The notes beneath the pieces are model-generated. The model was not told the DNA's origin. It ran no database searches and saw nothing but the letters and a program-made list of their open reading frames with translations. The translations under genes were made by a program, and so were the position numbers. 58,301 bases of DNA from DLAJ01 sp023663615 (GTDB lineage: Bacteria; Bacillota; Clostridia; Lachnospirales; Lachnospiraceae), in contig JAMPHA010000014.1 of assembly GCA_023663615.1 (NCBI GenBank), positions 1-58,301 of the forward strand, read 5' to 3'. Shown in pieces: positions 33,861 through 42,615 of the stretch. Position 1 is the first letter of the stretch; every line of letters begins with the position of its first letter.

Positions 33861-33952
33861 GACATTATACCATGATTGCTTCGCAATCATGCTAAGTTCA
33901 TGCGCACTCCGCTTCGCTACGGCGCGGTATCATGTCTAACGACATTATACCA
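33861..33952 (+). repeat. Left copy of a 92-base inverted repeat
   Basis: The reverse complement of 34086-34177 matches this copy at 84 of 92 positions without gaps. It contains an internal perfect hairpin, CATGATTGC-TT-GCAATCATG type, and is bounded at both ends by GACATTATACCA, so the unit has its own repeated ends. Confidence 0.88.
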
Positions 33953-34085
33953 TCACGTATCTCAAAATTCAACGCAAAGCATTGAGCGGCGGCGTCCGGC
34001 AGCCACCGCAAAAGTAGTAAAAATCTCCGGCTGATAAATCCGTTTCATAAAACATCCGCTCCATATAGGCGAACGGAAAAAAATG

Positions 34086-34177
34086 TGGTAGAATGTCGTC
34101 AGACATTCTACCGCGCCGGAGCGAAGCGGAGTGCGCATGAACTTGGCATGATTGCGTAGCAATCATGGTAGAATGTC
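34086..34177 (-). repeat. Right copy of a 92-base inverted repeat
   Basis: Inverted partner of 33861-33952, 133 bases away. It also has an internal hairpin and ends in GACATTCTACCA on the minus strand. It lies 64 bases upstream of cysK. Confidence 0.88.
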
Positions 34178-34241
34178 TTTCAACATGATGCACATAACAT
34201 AATCATAACTAGGAAACGGATTTTTATGGGAGGAGCATTCT

Positions 34242-35144
34242 ATGTATTACACGAATATCTTAGATCTGATCGGGAACACCCCGTTACTCAGCTTAGAGGA
34301 GACGACCGGGCTTACGATCTACGCAAAGGCGGAATTCTTAAACCCCGGCGGGAGCATCAAGGACCGGATCGCCCTGAACATGCTCGAAGAAGCAGAAAAA
34401 AGCGGTAAATTAAAACCCGGCATGACGATCGTTGAACCGACGTCGGGAAATACCGGCATCGGGCTTGCGCTGTGCGGCGTGCGGAAAGGTTATCGTGTGA
34501 TCATCGTTATGCCCGAAAACATGAGCGACGAGCGGAAAAAGATCATCCGCGCTCTTGGCGCGGAGCTGGTGCTCACACCGCCCGAACTCAGCATCGACGG
34601 TTCCGTCAAAAAAGCAATGGAGTTATGCGCAGAATCGGACTCCTGCTTCGTACCGCAGCAATTCCAAAATCCGGCAAACCCTGACGCGCATTACCGGACG
34701 ACAGCGCGCGAGCTTACAGAACAGCTCGGAAAGCGGATTGATATTTTTGTTTCCGGCATCGGAAGCGGCGGTACACTGCAAGGGATCGCGCGCTATCTGC
34801 TGGAGCAGAATCCCGACTGCAAGATCGTCGCCGTGGAACCGAAAAACGTATCGGCGCTTCTCGGCGACGAGCCGGGCTTGCATCAGATTCAAGGCATCGG
34901 AGACGGCTTTATTCCCGACATTTTAGATACTTCCATCATCACGGACATCGTTGAGGTTTCGGATGACGACGCGATTCAAACGGCGCGCGAACTGGCGCGT
35001 ATTCAGGGACTTTTGGTCGGAACCTCCTCAGGCGCCAACGTATGGGCAGCAAAACAAATGGCGGAAAAATACGGAAAAGATCAAATTGTTGCAACGGTCC
35101 TTCCCGACCGCGCGGAGCGGTATTTCAGCACGGCGCTCATTTAA
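34242..35144 (+). CDS. cysK: Cysteine synthase (O-acetylserine sulfhydrylase)
   Basis: A 300-residue PLP enzyme making cysteine from O-acetylserine and sulfide. The PLP lysine is in NPGGSIKDRIA, the substrate loop is PTSGNTGIGLA, the phosphate-binding loop is GIGSGGTLQG, and the C-terminal VGTSSGAN serine contacts PLP. Slightly shorter at the C-terminus than many homologues but complete. The start follows GGGAGGAG. Upstream lies the inverted-repeat region. No cysE partner is adjacent. Confidence 0.96.
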   Translation: MYYTNILDLIGNTPLLSLEETTGLTIYAKAEFLNPGGSIKDRIALNMLEEAEKSGKLKPGMTIVEPTSGNTGIGLALCGVRKGYRVIIVMPENMSDERKKIIRALGAELVLTPPELSIDGSVKKAMELCAESDSCFVPQQFQNPANPDAHYRTTARELTEQLGKRIDIFVSGIGSGGTLQGIARYLLEQNPDCKIVAVEPKNVSALLGDEPGLHQIQGIGDGFIPDILDTSIITDIVEVSDDDAIQTARELARIQGLLVGTSSGANVWAAKQMAEKYGKDQIVATVLPDRAERYFSTALI

Positions 35145-35161
35145 CTTTCCGACCGCGTCCA

Positions 35162-36475
35162 TTACAGAAAAAAGCAATACACCAACGTATTAAGCGCTCC
35201 CTGATCCTCCGCTGCCATCAGCTCCCGCGCGGAGTGCATGGCAAGAACACCAATTCCGAGATCGACGGTGCGCATCGGCAGATACGAGGATGTAATCGTG
35301 CCGATCGTGCTGCCGCCCACCATATCGGAGCGGTTGACGAACTTTTGGTACGGGATATGATTTGCCTCGCAAAGCTGGCTGACGATACCGACCGCCTTCG
35401 TATCGGTCGCGTAACGCTGGGAGTAATTCAGCTTGATCGCCGGTCCCTGCCCGCAGATCACGCGCAGGTTCGGATCGCTTTTTTGCTCATAATTCGGATG
35501 ATGGGCGTGCGCTACGTCGAGCGACAGCATCATACTCTTAAAGAAACTATCTGCAAGCCGCGCCCGCTCAAACGATAACCCGTCATATATTTTTTCCAAA
35601 AGAAAATTTGTCACAAGGGATGCCGCCCCCTGCTTCGTGCGGCTGCCGATCTCTTCGTTATCATAAAGCGCGATCAGGTTCAGCCGCTCCGACGTATCCG
35701 TCGTCTGCGCGGCGGACACGATTCCCTGAAGACACGCGTAGCACGACGTCAGATTATCCAGACGCGGCGCGCTCAAAAATTCCTCATGCGCACCGAGCAC
35801 GCATCCTTTTTCCGCGTTGTAGACATAAAGGTCGAAATCCAAGATCTCCCCCGCGGATACCTTGCATTCTTTCGCCAAAAGTTCCACAAAAAAGTTTTCC
35901 TGCTCCAGCTTGTCCTGCACCATAGCGACTAACGGCAGCATTTCCGCCTGCTCGTTCAGCTTGACGCCGTTATTCACTTCCCGGTTCATATGAATGGCGA
36001 GATTCGGAATCGTTATGAGCGGACGCTGCCAGTCCACCAGCTTCGTCACCGGCTCGTACAGATCGTCGCTTTTTAGCGTCACCTGCCCCGCAATGGAGAG
36101 CGGTCGGTCAAGCCATGTATTTAAGATCGCGCCGCCGTACACCTCCACGTCCAGCTTCCGATAACCGTGGCTTACCATGTCCGCCTTCGGCTTCACGCGC
36201 AGGCACGGATGATCCGTGTGCGCGCACGCGGCATGCATCACGCCGCCCGCCTGATAGTCCTTTCCGATACAAAAAGCAAACAGCGTTGTGCCGTACACGG
36301 GTACAAAATACGCGCCGCCGCGCTCTAAGCGCCACGGCTCGGCAAAATCAAGCTCCTCAAATCCCGCTTCCGACAACAGGCGGCAGGATTCCTCCACCAC
36401 CTGAAACGGCGCGGTCGCCCGCTCTATAAAATGCAGTAAATCCTTTACAGTCTGATCGTTTCTTTTTTTCGTCAT
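35162..36475 (-). CDS. apeB: M18-family aminopeptidase
   Basis: A 437-residue cytosolic zinc aminopeptidase with preference in the family for acidic or neutral N-terminal residues. Metal-site motifs are visible: AHTDHP (first His/Asp), GAHEE, the DNEEIGSR pair and the C-terminal HSARE. Full family length. The start follows AAAGGAT. It is convergent with cysK with only 17 bases between stops, and probably follows the gene at 36552-37322 in one transcript. Confidence 0.94.
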   Translation of the reverse strand: MTKKRNDQTVKDLLHFIERATAPFQVVEESCRLLSEAGFEELDFAEPWRLERGGAYFVPVYGTTLFAFCIGKDYQAGGVMHAACAHTDHPCLRVKPKADMVSHGYRKLDVEVYGGAILNTWLDRPLSIAGQVTLKSDDLYEPVTKLVDWQRPLITIPNLAIHMNREVNNGVKLNEQAEMLPLVAMVQDKLEQENFFVELLAKECKVSAGEILDFDLYVYNAEKGCVLGAHEEFLSAPRLDNLTSCYACLQGIVSAAQTTDTSERLNLIALYDNEEIGSRTKQGAASLVTNFLLEKIYDGLSFERARLADSFFKSMMLSLDVAHAHHPNYEQKSDPNLRVICGQGPAIKLNYSQRYATDTKAVGIVSQLCEANHIPYQKFVNRSDMVGGSTIGTITSSYLPMRTVDLGIGVLAMHSARELMAAEDQGALNTLVYCFFL

Positions 36476-36499
36476 TGCAATCTATCCTTTCTATTCTTT

Positions 36500-36551
36500 T
36501 TCGTGCCGCGCCCACGGGCAGCAGCGTTGTTTTCCCTTTCGTGCCGCGCCC
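36500..36551 (-). repeat. 14-base direct repeat
   Basis: TTCGTGCCGCGCCC occurs at 36500-36513 and 36538-36551; the second copy abuts the stop of the next gene. Significance unknown. Confidence 0.6.
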
Positions 36552-37322
36552 TCAGCTTCCGCGCGGCATCTCCCGATAAATATACGCATTGCCCTCCTTG
36601 CCGACCCGCTCGACCAGTTCCAGTGAAAAAAGAATATTGAGCGCGGTCGAAGCGATTCCTGCCGGAACATGCGCAGCGCGTTTGTAATCCTTCGTCGTAA
36701 ATTCCTCCGGCAGTCCCTCCGGCAAAAGCACGCGGTAATCCTCCCTCGTGTTGATGCGCACCTCGTCAAAGATTCCCACGGGAACGCCGTCGCTGCGGTG
36801 CGAACCCCGCTTTTTATTATAACTCCATCCGTCCAGGATCCGCGTCTCCTGCACATCGATGAACGGAACCGTAAAATGCAGACGCTCGTTTTGCAGATAC
36901 ATTTTGAGCTTATACAGTTCCGGGATCAGATGATAGATCGTGCCTGTTTTCGGCGATTTACGGGGTTTCGTGACCTCTCCCGTCTCCGGATCGATCCATG
37001 AGAGCCACTTTGTATGCGCAATCGGATAAATGACCGTCACATCATGACCGGGCAGAAACGCATCCAGCTTCCGGCGCAGGCTGTTGAACGCGCGCGTCTG
37101 AATTTCCATGATCTCGCCGTCCACCATAATATCCGCCACAAACGCGCCGACTTTCCGCTCATGATACGCGGGATCCGGCGCATAATAATATTTCATAATG
37201 GCATGGATCGTTTTTTCACTGAGCGTACCGATTCCCATTGCGCCTTTTTCTAACCCGCGCACATAGTCGCAGGCGCGCAAAAACAATTCTCTGTCAATGC
37301 AGGGATTAGCGATGTCCGACAT
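36552..37322 (-). CDS. Conserved unknown protein, possible PD-(D/E)XK nuclease fold plus winged helix
   Basis: A 256-residue soluble protein. The central segment, ERKVGAFVADIM then GEIMEIQTR and FNSLRRKL, has the layout of a PD-(D/E)XK nuclease core (acidic residue in strand 2, E-x-Q in strand 3, basic helix after), with Gln in place of the usual Lys. The C-terminal part (about 205-250, ASTALNILFSLELVERVGK) looks like a winged helix. The start at 37322 follows CGAGGA; the longest frame adds 71 residues without support. No methylase or other restriction gene is adjacent. The nuclease fold is inference. Confidence 0.6.
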   Translation of the reverse strand: MSDIANPCIDRELFLRACDYVRGLEKGAMGIGTLSEKTIHAIMKYYYAPDPAYHERKVGAFVADIMVDGEIMEIQTRAFNSLRRKLDAFLPGHDVTVIYPIAHTKWLSWIDPETGEVTKPRKSPKTGTIYHLIPELYKLKMYLQNERLHFTVPFIDVQETRILDGWSYNKKRGSHRSDGVPVGIFDEVRINTREDYRVLLPEGLPEEFTTKDYKRAAHVPAGIASTALNILFSLELVERVGKEGNAYIYREMPRGS

Positions 37323-37468
37323 GATCGTTTCCTCGAGTGTATGACCGGTTTCATTCTTATTATACGACGCTTTCGTAAAAACTTCTATGAAAAAGTGAAA
37401 AACAGCCTCCGATTTCGTGGAATTGAATCTTTTTTTTAGACAGTATGCGTGATAAAATGAAACCGGTT

Positions 37469-37505
37469 CCAAAGACTTCCGCATCACATCCGAGAAAGTC
37501 TTTGG
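37469..37505 (+). promoter_or_regulatory. Hairpin in the leader of the antiporter gene
   Basis: CCAAAGACTT and AAGTCTTTGG form a perfect 10-base stem with a 17-base loop, ending 28 bases before the antiporter start and leaving GGAGG free. No T run follows, so it is not an ordinary terminator. Confidence 0.55.
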
Positions 37506-37533
37506 CAGAAAACGTATCCGGAGGCGCAGTATC

Positions 37534-38724
37534 ATGGAATCCTATGTCATATTCAAGGATTTGGCAGTCATCATTATCTTTGCAAAGTTTTTCGGTCTTT
37601 TGGCGCGCAAGATCAAGGCGCCCCAGGTCGCGGGCGAGATCGTCGCGGGACTGCTCATCGGACCGAGCGTGCTCGGTCTTGTCGCACAAAGTGATTTTTT
37701 GGCGAAAATGGCGGAGATCGGCGTCGTGCTCCTCATGTTTTCCGCAGGTCTCGGCACCGACTTAAAGGAAATGAAAAAAACGGGCGTAGCGGCGTTTCTC
37801 ATCGCCTGCTGCGGCGTGTTTGTCCCGCTTGTCGGCGGAACGGTCCTCTATTCCTGCTTTTACGGCTGGGGGGCTCTCGGCAGCGATCATTTCCTGAAAG
37901 CGGTCTTTATCGGCTGTATCATGACCGCCACCTCCGTGAGCATTACCGTGGAGGCGCTGCGTGAGCTTGGTCATCTAAACGGGCGCGTGGGAACGACGAT
38001 CATGTCCGCCGCCATCATCGACGACGTGATCGGCATCATTGTGCTCACCTTTGTGATCGCCTTCCGCGACCCCGACATCCGTCCGATCAAAGTCGTCACA
38101 CAGACGGCGCTGTTCTTTCTTCTGGCATTTTTTGTCGGCTTTCTCTGCTACAAAATCTTTCAGAAAGTCGATCAGCGCTATCCGCATACCAGACGTATTC
38201 CGATCGCGGGGCTCGCGCTCTGTTTCTCCATGGCCTACATTGCAGAGAGATATTTCGGAATCGCCGATATTACGGGCGCGTTCGTCGCGGGCATCATTCT
38301 TTGCAGCATCCGCGACTCCAAATATATCGCCGAAAAAATGGACATCAATTCCTATATGCTGTTCGGTCCGGTCTTTTTCGCTTCCATCGGTCTGAAAACG
38401 GACATCGGCGACTTAAACGCTTCCATTCTGCTGTTCGCGGCGGCATTTATCGTGGTGGCGCTCATCACCAAGATCATCGGCTGCGGTCTGATCTCTAAAG
38501 TCTGCGGCTTTACATGGAGCGATTCATTAAAGATCGGTGTCGGCATGATGACGCGCGGCGAAGTCGCGCTGATCGTCTCCCAAAAGGGACTGGCGGTCGG
38601 ACTGATGCAGCCCGTCTATTTTACGGCGGTCATCCTGCTCATCATTGTCTCCTCCATCGCGACGCCGATCATACTAAAAGTGCTTTATGCAAAATCACCA
38701 AAGGAGGTGCCTCATGAAATTTGA
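37534..38724 (+). CDS. Cation:proton antiporter, CPA2 (NapA/KefB-like) family
   Basis: A 396-residue membrane protein with 12-13 helices. Family motifs include APQVAGEIVAGLLIGPSVLG near the N-terminus, the ion-binding MSAAIIDDVIGII (paired aspartates), GAFVAGI and MMTRGEVALI. The KTN nucleotide-binding tail of KefB is absent, so it is closer to NapA-type Na+/H+ exchangers. The start follows GGAGG. Its last 11 bases overlap the beta-galactosidase start, so the two are translated from one mRNA. Confidence 0.92.
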   Translation: MESYVIFKDLAVIIIFAKFFGLLARKIKAPQVAGEIVAGLLIGPSVLGLVAQSDFLAKMAEIGVVLLMFSAGLGTDLKEMKKTGVAAFLIACCGVFVPLVGGTVLYSCFYGWGALGSDHFLKAVFIGCIMTATSVSITVEALRELGHLNGRVGTTIMSAAIIDDVIGIIVLTFVIAFRDPDIRPIKVVTQTALFFLLAFFVGFLCYKIFQKVDQRYPHTRRIPIAGLALCFSMAYIAERYFGIADITGAFVAGIILCSIRDSKYIAEKMDINSYMLFGPVFFASIGLKTDIGDLNASILLFAAAFIVVALITKIIGCGLISKVCGFTWSDSLKIGVGMMTRGEVALIVSQKGLAVGLMQPVYFTAVILLIIVSSIATPIILKVLYAKSPKEVPHEI

Positions 38725-41700
38725 TTATGACGTCATCCGTAACCCCGAAATTTTTGCGATCGGACGCTTAAAAGCGCATTCCGACCACGCCTGTTATCGG
38801 GACGAGACAGGCGAGCAGGACGGCAGGCTGTCCTTAAACGGCGAATGGAAATTCCGCTACAGCGAAAATATCGCCTCCGCGCCCAAGGGCTTTGAACGCG
38901 ACGGCTACGACGACAGCGGGTGGGACACGATTCCCGTGCCGTCTCATATAGAGCTTCAGGGCTATGGACATCCACAGTATCTCAATGTCACGTATCCGTG
39001 GGACGGCATGGAGGCGGCGCTTCCGGGGGAAGTGCCCGTACGCTATAATCCGACCGGTTCCTATGTGCGCGAGGTATCGCTCGTCCTCACGGACGAACCC
39101 GTCTATCTCTGCTTTCAAGGTGTAGAAAGCGCGTTCGCGCTATGGATAAACGGCTCGTTCGCAGGTTACAGCGAGGACAGTTTCACGCCCGCGGAATTTG
39201 AGATCACGCCGTTTGTTCGGGACGGAAAAAACAGGATCGCCGTCCAGGTATACCGTTTTTCATCCGGCGCATGGCTCGAAGATCAGGACTTTTTCCGCTT
39301 TTCCGGCATTTTCCGCGACGTTTATCTTTACACAAAGCCGGTATGCCACTTAGAGGATCTCTTTGTCAGAAGCACACTGAAAGACAATCACACCAAAGCG
39401 CAGATTTCCCTGAGTATGCGCTATGAATACCACCGCATGAGCGAGACGAATGATTTCATTGCCGAATACCGTCTCTATGACCCTGACGACAAGGAACTCG
39501 TGCGCTTTTCAAAGCCTGTTGAAGGCAGACCGGCGTTAAATGAGACCGTGAGCGCCGATACGATCGCTTCCCCGGATGTTTATACGCAGCAGCTCGATAT
39601 TCTGGTGGAGCAGCCTCTTTTATGGAGCGCGGAAACGCCGCAGCTCTATACGCTCAAAATCTTCGTACGCCGTCTCGATGCGGCCGGCGCTGCGGGCGCC
39701 CTTGTGGAATCCGTCGTGCAAAAAGTCGGCATCCGCACGTTTGTCCTGCAGAACGGCGTCATGGAATTAAACGGCAGGCGCATTGTCTTTAAGGGCGTCA
39801 ACCGCCATGAATTTTGCGCGCAGTCCGGACGTGTGCTGCCCCGCGAGCTGCAAAAACAGGACATTCTCAATATGAAACGCAACAATATCAACGCGGTGCG
39901 CACATCGCATTATCCGAATGCGGGCTGTTTTTACGATCTCTGCGACAGCGAGGGCATTTACTTAGTCGATGAGACGAATCTGGAGACGCACGGCTGCGTC
40001 TACCGCGAGGGCGCGCAGCCCGATGACCGCATCTATATTCCGTCGGATAAACCCGAATGGCTGGCGGCGGTCTTAGACCGCGCCAATTCCATGTTTGAGC
40101 GCGATAAGAATCATCCGAGCATCCTTTTGTGGTCGTGCGGAAACGAATCCGCCGGCGGTTTTGACATTTACAAGATGTCACAGCTTTTCCACGCAAAAGA
40201 CGAAACGCGCCTTGTCCACTATGAAGGCTTAGCCAACGATAACCGTTACCCCGACACCTCGGACGTGATCAGCCGCATGTACTGGAAGCCTGCGGATATT
40301 GCCGCCTATCTGAAAGAGCACCGCGAGAAACCGTTTGTGAGCTGTGAATTTTCCCACTCCATGGGAAATTCCACGGGAAATTTTGACGAGTATACGAATC
40401 TGTCGGAAACCGAACCGCTGTATCAGGGCGGCTTTATCTGGGATTATGTCGATCAGGCGCTCATGACGGCAAACGCAAACGGCGAGCCGTTCTTAGGCTA
40501 CGGCGGCGATTTTGCGGACCGTCCGCATGATGCGGATTTTTCGGGAAACGGCATCATGTTCGCGGACCGCACGCCGTCCCCGAAGCTCGTACAGGTCAAG
40601 CATGATTACCAGAATTTCCGTATCACCGTGCAGCACGACCGCGTGATCATCAAGAATTTATCGCTCTTTGAGGGAACGGAGCCTTACCGCGTCGTCGCCG
40701 TTCTGACCAGGAACGGGGAGCGCGTGCGCGAGGATGAACTTCCCGTGCGCGTGTCCGCGGGCACGGAGGCGATCTATCTGCTTCCCTATGACGCGAAAGC
40801 CGTCAGCACCGAGCGCTCGGACGGTGAATATATCATTACCGTTTCCGTCCTGTTAAAAAAAGACCGGAGTTATGCGTCGGCAGGCTACGAGGTCGCATTC
40901 GGACAGTCCGAGGGGTTCGGACGCTTCCTTGACCACGCGCTTGTCCGCATTGCGGCAAAGGCACATGGAAATAAAAAGGAACAGACGCCCGGACTGAACG
41001 CGCCCCGCATGGAGGAAGGCATAAACAATGTGGGCGTACACGGCGAATATCCTGCCGCAGACGGAAAAACGCCCATGCATTTTCATTATATTTTTAACCG
41101 CGGTAATCAGGCGTTTTTATCCATGCGTCTTGCAAAAACAGACATCCAAAAACATGTTACCGCGGCGGAGCTGCTCTATCGCGGACTAAGGCCAAACTTC
41201 TGGCGAGCGCCCGTACAGAATGACAACGGAAGCGGTATGCCCGCGCGGCTGGGAATCTGGAAGCTGATCAGCGAGAACTTGAGCGCGTCGCTCACACAGG
41301 CACACACGGAGGCGGACGGAACCGTCCTGATCCACTATGAATACCGTTCTCCGCTCTATGAAAACGACGTTCTCTGCACTGTCACTTACCGCGTAAATGC
41401 GGCAGGTCTGATCAAAGTCACCATGGAGAGCGGCGGCTTTCCGGGACTTCCCGAACTGCCTGAATTTGGCATGTGCGCCGCCCTCCCGCTGTTTTATGAC
41501 AGCCTGCGCTGGTACGGCAGAGGCATAGAGGAAACGTATGCCGACCGCAAGAGCGGCAGTAAGATCGGCCGCTACCACAATCTGGTCATGGATAATGTCG
41601 CTCCTTACCTGTTCCCGCAAGAGACAGGAAACCATGCGGACGTGCGTTATGCCGACATTGTAAACGGGGACGGCGCCGGGCTGCACATTCTCTACGATGG

Positions 41701-41926
41701 GCTGCATCCCTTAAACGTGAGCGCGCTGCCCTATCTTCCGCAGGAGCTTGAGCAGGCACGGCATCCGTTTGAACTGCCGAAGCCCTACGAGACCGTCGTG
41801 CGCATCAGCGGTATGCAGATGGGCGTCGGCGGCGACGATAGCTGGGGCGCGCCCGTTCATGAGCCGTACCGTATTCCCGCGGAGGGCAAAAAGGCGTTCT
41901 CCTTCTACCTGCTGCCCTTGGGGTAA
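38714..41926 (+). CDS. lacZ: Beta-galactosidase, glycoside hydrolase family 2
   Basis: A 1070-residue cytosolic enzyme that hydrolyses lactose and other beta-galactosides. It has five LacZ-type domains: N-terminal jelly roll, immunoglobulin-like domain, TIM barrel (about 345-630), second Ig-like domain and a large C-terminal beta-sandwich. The acid/base is the glutamate of WSCGNESAGG, and the nucleophile is the glutamate of SCEFSHSMGN. Length is like E. coli LacZ (1024). AAAGGAGG within the antiporter gene sets the start. No lacY or lacI is adjacent; coupling with an ion antiporter is unusual. Confidence 0.96.
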   Translation: MKFDYDVIRNPEIFAIGRLKAHSDHACYRDETGEQDGRLSLNGEWKFRYSENIASAPKGFERDGYDDSGWDTIPVPSHIELQGYGHPQYLNVTYPWDGMEAALPGEVPVRYNPTGSYVREVSLVLTDEPVYLCFQGVESAFALWINGSFAGYSEDSFTPAEFEITPFVRDGKNRIAVQVYRFSSGAWLEDQDFFRFSGIFRDVYLYTKPVCHLEDLFVRSTLKDNHTKAQISLSMRYEYHRMSETNDFIAEYRLYDPDDKELVRFSKPVEGRPALNETVSADTIASPDVYTQQLDILVEQPLLWSAETPQLYTLKIFVRRLDAAGAAGALVESVVQKVGIRTFVLQNGVMELNGRRIVFKGVNRHEFCAQSGRVLPRELQKQDILNMKRNNINAVRTSHYPNAGCFYDLCDSEGIYLVDETNLETHGCVYREGAQPDDRIYIPSDKPEWLAAVLDRANSMFERDKNHPSILLWSCGNESAGGFDIYKMSQLFHAKDETRLVHYEGLANDNRYPDTSDVISRMYWKPADIAAYLKEHREKPFVSCEFSHSMGNSTGNFDEYTNLSETEPLYQGGFIWDYVDQALMTANANGEPFLGYGGDFADRPHDADFSGNGIMFADRTPSPKLVQVKHDYQNFRITVQHDRVIIKNLSLFEGTEPYRVVAVLTRNGERVREDELPVRVSAGTEAIYLLPYDAKAVSTERSDGEYIITVSVLLKKDRSYASAGYEVAFGQSEGFGRFLDHALVRIAAKAHGNKKEQTPGLNAPRMEEGINNVGVHGEYPAADGKTPMHFHYIFNRGNQAFLSMRLAKTDIQKHVTAAELLYRGLRPNFWRAPVQNDNGSGMPARLGIWKLISENLSASLTQAHTEADGTVLIHYEYRSPLYENDVLCTVTYRVNAAGLIKVTMESGGFPGLPELPEFGMCAALPLFYDSLRWYGRGIEETYADRKSGSKIGRYHNLVMDNVAPYLFPQETGNHADVRYADIVNGDGAGLHILYDGLHPLNVSALPYLPQELEQARHPFELPKPYETVVRISGMQMGVGGDDSWGAPVHEPYRIPAEGKKAFSFYLLPLG

Positions 41927-42052
41927 AAAAATCGTGCTTCGCACGCTTTCGAAGAATCGCTAACGCGATTCTTCACAGGTTACGAAGTTTCCTATACGTT
42001 AAAAAATCGTGCTTCGCACGCTTTCGAAGAATCCGCTTCCAGCGGATTCTTC
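41926..42052 (+). repeat. Two 33-base direct repeats, each followed by a hairpin
   Basis: An identical 33-base unit (six A, then TCGTGCTTCGCACG and CTTTCGAAGAATC) occurs at 41926-41958 and 42001-42033, period 75. Each runs into a perfect stem: GAAGAATCGC (41951-41974) and GAAGAATCCGC (42026-42052). The first unit begins on the lacZ stop codon. The hairpins may act as terminators or mRNA stabilisers. Confidence 0.85.
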
Positions 42053-42080
42053 TTCGTTTACGGAATTTCTTTTTTCCCTA

Positions 42081-42109
42081 TTGACATTTTGTTTGTATTG
42101 TTGTACTAT
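42081..42109 (+). promoter_or_regulatory. Promoter of the second GntR-ABC operon
   Basis: Consensus TTGACA (42081-42086), 17-base spacer, TACTAT (42104-42109). Confidence 0.75.
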
Positions 42110-42124
42110 CCAAATAACACAATA
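42096..42124. promoter_or_regulatory. Candidate GntR operator over the -10 box
   Basis: TATTGT (42096-42101) and ACAATA (42119-42124) form a wide dyad spanning the -10 box, as expected for a YtrA-type repressor. Binding is inferred. Confidence 0.45.
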
Positions 42125-42223
42125 ATACAGTCATACAATCCGGCTCACAGACGTCCGGGTGCCGGATGCAGAAAGCTTTTGAAATTATAATATTTCTATC
42201 AGAAAAGAAAGCGGGGTGATGAA

Positions 42224-42595
42224 ATGCCATGGAATCTTGATTCGGACAGACCGATCTTCCAACAGATCATCGAACAGATTCAGACCGACATCCTCTCCGG
42301 CAGATATGCGCCGGGAGACAAACTCCCGTCCGTCCGGGAGCTTGCGATGACGGCGGCGGTAAATCCGAATACGATGCAGAAAGCGCTTGCCGAATTAGAG
42401 CGCAGCGGACTTGTATACACACAGCGCACGAGCGGCAGGTTTATCACGGAAGACGCGGGTATGATCGAATTGTTAAAAGAACGGAAAGCAAAGGAACTCA
42501 TCGACGCCTTTTTGGAGGGAATGCAGCGGATCGGATACAGTAAACAGGACGCGGCGCAGGCGTTGACGGCAAAGCTTACCGGGAACGTATCTTAA
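42224..42595 (+). CDS. GntR-family regulator, YtrA type
   Basis: A 123-residue repressor. The winged helix (about 8-76) has the GntR pattern PIFQQIIEQIQTDILSGRYAPG, then LPSVRELAMTAAVNPNTMQKAL, followed by a short helical tail as in YtrA. The start follows GGGGTGATGAA. First gene of a three-gene operon with an ATPase and a permease; a parallel to the operon at 24.6 kb, though the transporters are not close copies. Confidence 0.93.
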   Translation: MPWNLDSDRPIFQQIIEQIQTDILSGRYAPGDKLPSVRELAMTAAVNPNTMQKALAELERSGLVYTQRTSGRFITEDAGMIELLKERKAKELIDAFLEGMQRIGYSKQDAAQALTAKLTGNVS

Positions 42596-42615
42596 AAAGG
42601 GAGGAGAACAATCAC

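Larger units (their letters stand above)
33735..34241. other. Hairpin-rich intergenic region between cls and cysK
   Basis: No gene is supported in these 507 bases. It contains a perfect 11-base-arm hairpin (33748-33772), an 18-base-arm inverted repeat with two mismatches (33787-33804 with 33828-33845), and a pair of 92-base inverted copies (listed separately). The short open frames here are products of the repeats. Confidence 0.7.

Noticed and set aside
33861..34177. A complete insertion sequence between cls and cysK
   Set aside because: Inverted repeats are present but the space between holds no transposase frame.
33962..34193. Short minus-strand open frames in the repeat region
   Set aside because: They run through the inverted-repeat arm and have no ribosome site, so they are repeat by-products.
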